NCBI RefSeq assembly: GCF_002341865.1 | Contig: NZ_DDOV01000042.1 | Location: 25,345-40,062 of the forward strand | Reading direction: 5' to 3' | DNA: 14,718 nucleotides | From: Clostridium sp. UBA2485 | Lineage (GTDB): Bacteria; Bacillota; Clostridia; Clostridiales; Clostridiaceae | In this document: positions 7,542 to 13,558 of the stretch, piece after piece | How positions within the stretch are numbered: the stretch's first letter is position 1 | How the letters are laid out: each line of letters starts with the position of its first letter | Notes under the pieces: generated by a model | The model's database searches: none | Told to the model about the DNA's origin: nothing | The model's input: the letters and a program-made list of their open reading frames with translations, nothing else | Made by a program: the position numbers and the translations under genes

Positions 7542-7973
7542 ATGAATTTTAAAGAGATTATTGATAATTATGCCTATGATGAAATAGATAATATATTTGA
7601 TATATCCGTTGATGATATTAGTTCTCTTTGTAATGAAAGTTCATTTTATAAAAACAATGTATTTTATTTATTACAGCATAAATTTTTTCAATTTGAAAAA
7701 ATGAATAAGAAAAAAGAGCTTGCATATGTCAGCCATCTAGTATCATTTCATCTTTTTATAATTTTAACTCCAGTATTAGCAGATGAACTTGCATTTTCTT
7801 ATGCAGAGAAATCACTAGAATTTGATTCGGAAAATGTTAATTATAAAGAATGGATATTATTTTTTAATGATAAATTAGAAGAGAAATTATTATATAAATA
7901 TGCTGAGGATGTACTTGAAGTTGATAAAGGTAGCGTACTAGCTAAAAGAGTGTTAGGGATTTCGATTGACTAA
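7542..7973 (+). CDS. Small acidic hypothetical protein, possibly TPR-like
   Basis: 143 aa; family not recognised. The start is ATG 7542 with AAGGAGAGA upstream. It is acidic and wholly helical in appearance: an N-terminal stretch MNFKEIIDNYAYDEIDNIFDI, a hydrophobic middle (about 66-82, HLVSFHLFIILTPVLADE) and two helices at the end (ELAFSYAEKSLEFDSENVNY and LLYKYAEDVLEVDKGSVLAK) that look like TPR repeat units. The hydrophobic middle is too short and interrupted to call a membrane span. Size, acidity and position beside other orphan genes would also fit an immunity-type protein, but no toxin partner is visible. It sits downstream of a terminator, so it has its own promoter. Confidence 0.7.
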   Translation: MNFKEIIDNYAYDEIDNIFDISVDDISSLCNESSFYKNNVFYLLQHKFFQFEKMNKKKELAYVSHLVSFHLFIILTPVLADELAFSYAEKSLEFDSENVNYKEWILFFNDKLEEKLLYKYAEDVLEVDKGSVLAKRVLGISID

Positions 7974-8124
7974 AAGTGGTGCTTAAATAATATAGAATCG
8001 TAAATTTTACTTTTAAAAATAACTAAAATTATAAAAGAAAAATAAAAATTATAAAAGTTCATTACTATAAATAAAAAAATAGTATAGCAATTTAATAATA
8101 TATTGGTTTAATAGAGGTGATAGA

Positions 8125-8847
8125 GTGGAGGTTTATAGAGCTAAAGATAGTGACCGTAGATATTTAAAATATGAAAAAAGTTTTTTATATTCTACAGCAA
8201 TTATAGCAGCTGAAGAAGGCAAGATTAAAGCAGTTTTAGAGTATGAAATAAAAAGTTTAGAATATGCGAAGTTAGTAAATTTTCAAATCATAGAAAACTG
8301 TGATGAAAGCTTAGCCTTTAAAAAGTTAATAGAGGAGATTATGTACTGGAATCCTTATTTAAGTAAGATTATATATAATGATGAGAAATATAAAATAAGA
8401 GAAGAAATTTTAAAAGATGGTGGTTTTATTAAGAATAAAAACTGGGCAAAAATTATAGATAATGGTATAGAAGTTTTTAAAGTTAATATAAAAGATATAA
8501 AGCCAGAACAGTTAACAGTTGATAAAGTAAAGTTAGAACGAGTAAATTCATGGATAAGCTGTCCAGAGGATGTTGTTGTCACTTGCATTAACATAGATGA
8601 TAGAATAGTTTCAATAGATGGACATTCTAGATTGGTTTCAGCATTTTTAAAAGGATTTTCTTATGTATATGGATATTACGAAATAGATAATGTGGACTTA
8701 AAATTTTTTAAAACCTGTATTAATTGGTGTGAAGAAAAGGGGATTTTTTCTGTTGAAGATTTAACTAAAAGGGTAGTAAGTCCTAAAGAACATGAAGAAA
8801 TTTGGATTAAACGTTGTCGTGAATACTTTAAAGATAAGGAAAAATAA
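8125..8847 (+). CDS. GNAT-like N-terminus with ParB-like C-terminal segment
   Basis: 240 aa. The C-terminal half has a ParB/sulfiredoxin-type signature: INIDDRIVSIDGHSRLVSAF (155-174) contains DGHSR (165-169), the motif by which ParB-like domains bind nucleotide. The segment before it (LTVDKVKLERVNSWISCPEDV) is the strand-helix that normally precedes it. The N-terminal 120 residues look like an acetyltransferase fold: a YSTAIIAAEEGKIKAVLEYEI strand pair and an ILKDGGFIKNKNWAKI ending; no acetyl-CoA motif is clear. The start is GTG 8125, with GAGGTGA ending 4 nt upstream; no good ATG is near. Not part of a parAB locus. Probable role unknown; small-molecule kinase or nucleotide-binding activity is possible by analogy with ParB-like enzymes. 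Confidence 0.75.
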   Translation: MEVYRAKDSDRRYLKYEKSFLYSTAIIAAEEGKIKAVLEYEIKSLEYAKLVNFQIIENCDESLAFKKLIEEIMYWNPYLSKIIYNDEKYKIREEILKDGGFIKNKNWAKIIDNGIEVFKVNIKDIKPEQLTVDKVKLERVNSWISCPEDVVVTCINIDDRIVSIDGHSRLVSAFLKGFSYVYGYYEIDNVDLKFFKTCINWCEEKGIFSVEDLTKRVVSPKEHEEIWIKRCREYFKDKEK

Positions 8848-8904
8848 GTTATATTTAGAGGGATTTTTATTATAGAAATCTGCAATAAATTAGTTATATA
8901 TAAA

Positions 8905-8946
8905 TAATAAATGAAGGGAAATATTAAATTACCCTTTCATTTATTA
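8905..8946. terminator. Bidirectional terminator hairpin
   Basis: TAATAAATGAAGGG (8905-8918) pairs with CCCTTTCATTTATTA (8932-8946), with one bulged base. It lies between the convergent 8125-8847 and 8986-9807 genes. Confidence 0.65.
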
Positions 8947-8952
8947 CACTAT

Positions 8953-8983
8953 AACTTAATTAAATAATATGTTTAATTAAGTT
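8953..8983. terminator. Perfect 12-bp inverted repeat at the 3' end of the YwqG gene
   Basis: AACTTAATTAAA (8953-8964) and TTTAATTAAGTT (8972-8983) are perfect complements around a 7-nt loop, 2 nt beyond the stop of the minus-strand gene. AT-only pairing and a weak U-tract make it a modest terminator. Confidence 0.5.
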
Positions 8984-8985
8984 AA

Positions 8986-9807
8986 TTAGCAGCAATCCCA
9001 ATTATACATTACTTTTGAGAAATCTAGACTTTTTAAATTTTCTTCACTTATAAAGAAGTTAGCAATACCACTGTCTCCAAACATTAATTCTGAGTTTTCA
9101 TCACTTTCCATATCTAATTGAAGTAATAAAGTATCAAAATCTTCATATCCTTTATAATTTGCTCTTGGATCCCATTGAGTGAAATTTGGATATCCACCTA
9201 TTCTAGAATAGGCTTCATCAAGCTCTTCATAATATCTTTCTAATAAGGACTCATATTTACCGTCTTCTATGTTATCAAAATCACAGTTTTTATATACTTC
9301 CTCGAATTTATAGTCATTGGCAGTTATAAACATTTTTTCTAAGCTAAAATTCATTTTCATTTCTCCTGTTAAAGGAAGATATTCATCTTCTTTTAATTCT
9401 TCTAAGAAGGAAAAATCTTTAACTAAATTCCTTTCATCCTTAATAACATCAGCTATGTAGATAATTTTAAAATTATCTTGTTCAAGGAGTCCAGGATATT
9501 CTATGTTATCAAAGTTTGCACCATAAAAATCATCGGAAAATATAAAGAATTGTAATATCCCTTTCTTTGGATAAGGTTCTATATGAGGAACTTCCTCAAA
9601 ATTAATTTGAGATAGTAATCTTAAATGCTCTCCTTTAGAATTTTTAGGGTATTGTGATCCTATCTCTAAATAAGGGTTTCCACCTATCTTACTTTCCCAA
9701 GGTTTAGTTGATTGCTCTTTTACGTCTATAGTTATAGTTGATTTTAATGTACTTTGTATAACATCTTTAAATTCATTAAATTCTTTTGATAACTGTATAT
9801 TTTTCAT
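8986..9807 (-). CDS. ywqG: YwqG-like DUF1963 protein
   Basis: 273 aa. Matches DUF1963, the YwqG family, whose function is not established; members are predicted soluble beta-rich proteins. Family landmarks are SKIGGNPYL (39-47), LLSQINFEEVP (64-74), GILQFFIF (83-90), RIGGYPNFTQWDPR (202-215), LLLQLD (227-232) and FGDSGIANFFI (243-253). The length is that of a complete member. The start is ATG 9807-9805, with AAGGTGGG about 9 nt upstream. It is monocistronic. Homologues are often placed near polymorphic-toxin or accessory genes, but nothing here ties it to one. The symbol is by similarity only. Confidence 0.88.
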   Translation of the reverse strand: MKNIQLSKEFNEFKDVIQSTLKSTITIDVKEQSTKPWESKIGGNPYLEIGSQYPKNSKGEHLRLLSQINFEEVPHIEPYPKKGILQFFIFSDDFYGANFDNIEYPGLLEQDNFKIIYIADVIKDERNLVKDFSFLEELKEDEYLPLTGEMKMNFSLEKMFITANDYKFEEVYKNCDFDNIEDGKYESLLERYYEELDEAYSRIGGYPNFTQWDPRANYKGYEDFDTLLLQLDMESDENSELMFGDSGIANFFISEENLKSLDFSKVMYNWDCC

Positions 9808-9984
9808 ATAAAATTCCCACCTTATTTTATTATTTATAAGATATACTTCAATTTAAAATAGTATCAAATTTTAACAATAATAACAATAATTCTAACCTGT
9901 TTAAAAACTAGTTGTTCTACAACTCAGTAACTTAAGTAAAATAGGTTTTAAAATTTCTATTTTTTTATTTACACTACATATAAA
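9808..9984. other. Non-coding stretch upstream of the first CRISPR leader
   Basis: No gene is visible. It contains the presumed promoter region of the minus-strand YwqG gene, a small perfect hairpin AGTTGT-TCT-ACAACT (about 9909-9923), and AAAATAG/CTATTTT arms at 9938-9944 and 9957-9963 followed by Ts. Confidence 0.5.
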
Positions 9985-10171
9985 TTACATAAAATTTTCC
10001 AGCCTCTTTATAAAAAATAATATTGTTAACTCATTGAAAACTAAAGGTTTATTATAGATTTTTTATCAATTTTTCTAAAAACACAAAGTGGTTGGTAAAA
10101 TTTTAAGAAAATCCTTTAACTTCAATGGTTCTAATGATATCATAAAAATAGAAGATGGCTTGAATTCAATG
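9985..10171 (+). promoter_or_regulatory. CRISPR leader, copy 1
   Basis: AT-rich sequence directly before the first repeat. It aligns without gaps to the sequence before the second array at a constant offset of 2395 bp. By hand count 82 of the last 101 positions are identical; the match fades upstream of about 9990. The strongest block, TTCAATGGTT-TAATGATATCATAAAAATA with one variable base (10121-10150), includes the palindrome TGATATCA and ends 21 bp before the repeat. In type I systems the leader carries the array promoter and the site recognised during spacer insertion. Confidence 0.75.
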
Positions 10172-10265
10172 GTTGAACCTTAACATAGGATGTATTTAAA
10201 TGCCATTTCTACAATCCATTTTCCCATTGTTTCTTGTTGAACCTTAACGTAAGATGTACTTAAAT
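10172..10265 (+). CRISPR. Mini CRISPR array 1: 2 repeats, 1 spacer
   Basis: Repeats of 30 bp lie at 10172-10201 and 10236-10265, with a 34-bp spacer between. They match the consensus of the second array, except that the first carries G in place of A in the central TAAGATG (TAGGATG). The second differs at two places (ACGTAAG, TACTT), as expected of a degenerate terminal repeat. The orientation (leader left, transcription rightward) is the same as that of array 2. No cas gene is near. Confidence 0.85.
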
Positions 10266-10316
10266 TCTTTTTCGAGCTGGATAATATAAGAGTGTTTTAA
10301 TTGAAGTCTAAAAAAA

Positions 10317-10362
10317 TTCTTTAAATGAAGTAGCTATATTTAAAGAACTTATTATCTTTTTT
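10317..10362 (+). terminator. Possible terminator after mini array 1
   Basis: TTCTTTAAAT (10317-10326) and ATTTAAAGAA (10338-10347) form a perfect 10-bp stem with an 11-nt loop, followed after 7 nt by TCTTTTTT. It is placed to end the precursor crRNA before the next gene. The pairing is AT-rich and the T-run is offset. Confidence 0.45.
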
Positions 10363-10457
10363 AACTAAAATTTGATAATATTAAAATAGCTTTTGTTAAT
10401 AATATTGATATATCATTTTATTATAAAATGTAGAAAATTTTTGAGTAGGTGAATGTA

Positions 10458-12290
10458 TTGAAAGGTAAATGTTATTTTTGTGGCAAAGAAGTTACTAGTG
10501 GTGGAGGAGCTAATCATATTAAAAATTGTAAAAAGCGATTAGAAGTAGTAGAAGAAAATAAAAAAATAGATGGTAAACATGTAGATAAATTTATATTGTT
10601 ACTTAAGGATAAATACAAAAAAGATTTTTGGATGTACATATCTGTAGAGAAAAGTGCTAAGTTGAAAGATTTAGATAATTTTATAAGAGATGTATGGGTA
10701 GAATGTTGTGGACATTTAAGTTGTTTTAACATAAAAAATAAGATATATGGTGAAGGTAAAACAAATGATGATATTTGGAATTCTTATGATGGTAATATGA
10801 ATAAAAAATTAAAAGACTTAGTACAAATTAAAAATATTTTTGAATATGAATATGATTTTGGATCAACTACATATATAACAATAAAAGTTATAGATGAATT
10901 TGTAGACATAAAAACTAAAAATATTATAGAAATATTAGCTAGAAATAATGAACCGATTGTTCAATGTGATGAATGTGGGAAAAAGGCTAAATATGACTTT
11001 GAAGATGCTTATGAAGGTGTTACAAAATATTTGTGTGACGAATGTATAAAAAATTATAATCGAAGCAATGAGAATTATGTTGAAGAAATAGAATATGCTA
11101 ATTCTCCAAGGTTTGGAGTTTGTGATTATGATTGTGAAAAAGAAGATGAAAAGCCTTATTTACCTCTGATGGAGATTAGAAGTAAAAATATAAAGAAACC
11201 AAAAGAAGATACTCAAAAGCATGAAGAAATTAAGGAGCTCTTAGTGAATTTTTGTGATGAATTAGAAAATCAAGAATTGAAATCTATGTGTATAAAATTA
11301 TTTGGAGCTCTTAAAGCTGAAGAATGGCAGCAGTTAGATAGAGGGAAAAGTAATACTATAGCAGCAGGAATTGTTCATGCCATATTAAATGTAAACAGGG
11401 TGTTTTCAAATATGATGTTATTAGAGGAAGGTGCTATAGATATAAGAGTAAAGGATATAGCAGATTACTTTAATGTCAGTGAAGGAACAGTATCAAAGAA
11501 ATCGCGAGATATTAGAGTATTTATGGAGATGGAAGAGGGAGACGAAGAGTGGAAAGTAGAAAGTATATATAAATATGGCATATTTGAAAAGACACTTAAG
11601 AATTATAATTTAGCTGAAGATTTTCAAGAATTGATTGAAAATTTTATGGAGACGGATAATGAAAATTTGCAGCTATTTAACGATATATATTCTGATATAG
11701 AAAATAATAATTATAAAGAAGCTGAGAGAAAATTAAAAGAGCTTTTAATTTATGAAGAAGATAAATTAGGAGAAAAATTTATAAAAGAGAATAAAGGTAA
11801 TTTTTGGTTAATGCCAGAAACTAGAGAATATATGGAGATGAGAGTTGACTATGCAGATGTTTTATGGCTTTCTAGGAAAAGAAATGAGTCCTTAGAAGTA
11901 GATAAGGGAACTTTAGAACTAAATCCTAATGATAATCAAGGGGTTAGAGATTGGGCAATATTCAAAGCAGTAAATTTAAGAGATTTTGACTATGCAAAAA
12001 AACTTTTCAAAGATTATGAGGAAGATAGAGGGGCAACTATGCTTTTAGGAAAAATACTATATAATTATAGTTTAGGGGATATGAAAAAAGCTAAAGAAAA
12101 CGCAGAATCATTAAAGGATCATAATCCATATATAAAAGATTACATAATTGAGAAAAAAAGAATTCCACTAGAAGAACCATTTTTCTATGGATACGGAGAC
12201 GAAAATGAAGCAATAATTGCTATGACATATGCAAAGGATGCTATAAATGAAACACTAGGATTTAAAAAATGGGTTAAAGAAAATATGTAA
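10458..12290 (+). CDS. pRiA4b ORF-3-like multidomain protein with zinc fingers, HTH-like and TPR-like parts
   Basis: 610 aa. Order of parts: a C-x2-C-x11-H-x3-C finger at the N-terminus (C5, C8, H20, C24); a plasmid pRiA4b ORF-3-like domain (about 42-150, with FWMYISVEKSAKLKDLDNFI and YEYDFGSTTYITIKV); a four-cysteine zinc ribbon (C170, C173, C193, C196); a DUF6398-like helical segment (about 252-360) ending in an HTH-like IRVKDIADYFNVSEGTVSKK (329-348); then TPR-like helices to a typical YGYGDENEAI ending. The start is taken as TTG 10458, with AGGTGA at 10447-10452; the in-frame GTG at 10449 overlaps it. pRiA4b-type proteins are also called the IS1096 TnpR-like family, but function is unknown. 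It is the only gene between two CRISPR arrays with duplicated leaders. No membrane segment; probably cytoplasmic and nucleic-acid-linked, by inference. Confidence 0.82.
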   Translation: MKGKCYFCGKEVTSGGGANHIKNCKKRLEVVEENKKIDGKHVDKFILLLKDKYKKDFWMYISVEKSAKLKDLDNFIRDVWVECCGHLSCFNIKNKIYGEGKTNDDIWNSYDGNMNKKLKDLVQIKNIFEYEYDFGSTTYITIKVIDEFVDIKTKNIIEILARNNEPIVQCDECGKKAKYDFEDAYEGVTKYLCDECIKNYNRSNENYVEEIEYANSPRFGVCDYDCEKEDEKPYLPLMEIRSKNIKKPKEDTQKHEEIKELLVNFCDELENQELKSMCIKLFGALKAEEWQQLDRGKSNTIAAGIVHAILNVNRVFSNMMLLEEGAIDIRVKDIADYFNVSEGTVSKKSRDIRVFMEMEEGDEEWKVESIYKYGIFEKTLKNYNLAEDFQELIENFMETDNENLQLFNDIYSDIENNNYKEAERKLKELLIYEEDKLGEKFIKENKGNFWLMPETREYMEMRVDYADVLWLSRKRNESLEVDKGTLELNPNDNQGVRDWAIFKAVNLRDFDYAKKLFKDYEEDRGATMLLGKILYNYSLGDMKKAKENAESLKDHNPYIKDYIIEKKRIPLEEPFFYGYGDENEAIIAMTYAKDAINETLGFKKWVKENM

Positions 12291-12306
12291 AATAGACTCC
12301 TATTAG

Positions 12307-12331
12307 CATATTGAGAATTCAAAGCCTAGGA
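12307..12331 (+). repeat. Short partial copy of the leader's upstream part
   Basis: The 25 bp here match 12425-12449 of the array 2 leader region at roughly 21-22 positions (shared ATTGA-AATTCAA core). It lies just after the 10458-12290 gene and before the main leader. It may be a decayed fragment of a further leader copy. Confidence 0.4.
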
Positions 12332-12386
12332 AGAGATGTTAATCTAAAAAGATAGCAAGTGGTAATTTTTATTATATATGAAGATT

Positions 12387-12497
12387 AATTTTCCCAACCA
12401 TCTTAAAAATTAAAGTTCCCTTAACCTATTGAAAATTCAAGGCTTAAGGGAAGTTTTTTATTATTTTTTTAAAAAACATAAAATGGTTGGGAAAATT
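12387..12497. repeat. Perfect 14-bp inverted repeat enclosing the leader terminator
   Basis: AATTTTCCCAACCA (12387-12400) is the exact reverse complement of 12484-12497. The corresponding positions in leader copy 1 (9992-10005, 10089-10102) keep only about 10 of 14 pairs. Confidence 0.75.
12416..12470 (+). terminator. Rho-independent terminator of the 610-aa gene, inside the leader
   Basis: TTCCCTTAA (12416-12424) pairs with TTAAGGGAA (12444-12452), extended by CCT/AGG inside, followed by GTTTTTTATTATTTTTTT. It has a GC-containing stem and a long U-tract, and is among the strongest terminators in the window. Confidence 0.85.
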
Positions 12498-12566
12498 TTA
12501 GATAAGCCTTTTATTTTCAATGGTTTTAATGATATCATAAAAATAAAGAATGGCTTGAATCCAGTG

Positions 12567-12996
12567 GTTGAACCTTAACATAAGATGTATTTAAATGATT
12601 GAGAATTATTCTTCTAACAATTCTTCTATAGTAGTTGAACCTTAACATAAGATGTATTTAAATAAGTTTCTATTATTTCCATCTCCGAATATTACGGCAT
12701 AGTTGAACCTTAACATAAGATGTATTTAAATACATATATTAAACATTCCTTCTTGTTATACTTTTTTGTTGAACCTTAACATAAGATGTATTTAAATGAT
12801 AATGAACCATTTTAGAAAGTTCTTAGGAGTAGCTGTTGAACCTTAACATAAGATGTATTTAAATACACTAACCCATCTGTAGCGAATTGATAGCTATCTA
12901 GTTGAACTTTAACATAAGATGTATTTAAATATTAAAAGTTATTAGTGAAATAGCATTACTTCCAATGTTGAACCTTAACATAGGATGTATTTAAAT
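12567..12996 (+). CRISPR. CRISPR array 2: 7 repeats, 6 spacers (type I-B-like repeat)
   Basis: 30-bp repeats begin at 12567, 12634, 12702, 12768, 12835, 12901 and 12967. Spacers are 37, 38, 36, 37, 36 and 36 bp, all different. Repeats 1-5 are identical (GTTGAACCTTAAC...GTATTTAAAT). Repeat 6 has a single C-to-T change (GAACTTT) and repeat 7 a single A-to-G change (TAGGATG). Changes at the right end, and the leader on the left, give rightward transcription. The repeat resembles those of clostridial type I-B systems, where a multi-subunit Cascade with Cas3 uses the crRNAs. No cas gene occurs in the 12.5 kb before or the 1.7 kb after the array in this window. Confidence 0.97.
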
Positions 12997-13085
12997 AGTT
13001 ATTTTAATGGACAATTGTAATCTATTACGCTACAATTATTGAACATATTATAAATATATTAATTTTCAATGGGAGGTTATTTTAT

Positions 13086-13421
13086 ATGAGCAAAATAGTG
13101 AAAACACCTAAACCGCCTTATTATGCAGTTATTTTTACATCTATAAGAACTTTAGATGATAATGGATATGGAGAAGTAGCTGATGAGCTAGTTAATATTG
13201 TTTCTAAACAAAAGGGCTTTTTAGGAGCAGAAAGTGTCAGAGATGAAGAAGGATTTGGGACAACAATATCATATTGGGATTCTTTAGAGAGTATTAATGA
13301 GTGGAAATGCAATGTTTCGCACATGAAAGCAAAGGAAATGGGAAAGAAAATGTGGTATTCAAAATATATGATACGAATTTGTAAGGTAGAAAATGATAAT
13401 TATTTTGATAGTACTTTTTAG
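13086..13421 (+). CDS. Antibiotic biosynthesis monooxygenase (ABM)-domain protein
   Basis: 111 aa. A single dimeric alpha/beta ferredoxin-like ABM domain, resembling COG2329-type proteins. PPYYAVIFTSIRT (10-22) is the first strand, GFLGAESVRDEEGFGTTISYWDSLESINEW (44-73) the core with the conserved YW-S-E-I-W pattern, and HMKAKEMGKKMWYSKYMIRICKVE the final helix and strand. Members range from monooxygenases to heme-degrading enzymes and many have no known reaction; the heme-binding residues of IsdG types are not evident. The start is ATG 13086, with GGGAGGT at 13071-13077. It is the first gene after CRISPR array 2, and a strong terminator follows. Monocistronic. Confidence 0.85.
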   Translation: MSKIVKTPKPPYYAVIFTSIRTLDDNGYGEVADELVNIVSKQKGFLGAESVRDEEGFGTTISYWDSLESINEWKCNVSHMKAKEMGKKMWYSKYMIRICKVENDNYFDSTF

Positions 13422-13447
13422 TTCATATACTTTTTAAAGTGTGAATT

Positions 13448-13480
13448 AAGAGAACTCTTTTTAAGAGTTCTCTTATAATA
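13448..13480 (+). terminator. Rho-independent terminator
   Basis: AAGAGAACTCT (13448-13458) and AGAGTTCTCTT (13464-13474) form a perfect 11-bp stem with a 5-nt loop. The following sequence is T/A-rich rather than a pure T-run. Confidence 0.75.
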
Positions 13481-13558
13481 TTCTATATTATTAACACTAT
13501 TCTTTAACATAGCCTTAATTTTAAATATGATAAATAAAAATTATGGGGGAATTTTTAA

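Larger units (their letters stand above)
12380..12566 (+). promoter_or_regulatory. CRISPR leader, copy 2
   Basis: AT-rich leader of the larger array, homologous without gaps to copy 1 (offset 2395). It keeps the conserved TTCAATGGTT...TGATATCATAAAAATA block at 12516-12545. Unlike copy 1, it contains a strong terminator and a 14-bp inverted repeat around it, so readthrough from the upstream gene is likely stopped before the array promoter. Confidence 0.78.

Noticed and set aside
8125..8847. Calling the gene chromosome-partition ParB
   Set aside because: Only the short nucleotide-binding-type box is shared; no central HTH, no parA neighbour and no parS-like site.
9938..9975. AAAATAG/CTATTTT stem with Ts as a terminator
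   Set aside because: No gene reads rightward into it; short AT-only pairing is expected by chance here.
10458..12290. Calling the 610-aa protein a transposase or resolvase because of the IS1096 TnpR-like label
   Set aside because: No transposase or resolvase catalytic motif, terminal inverted repeats or target duplication are visible around it.
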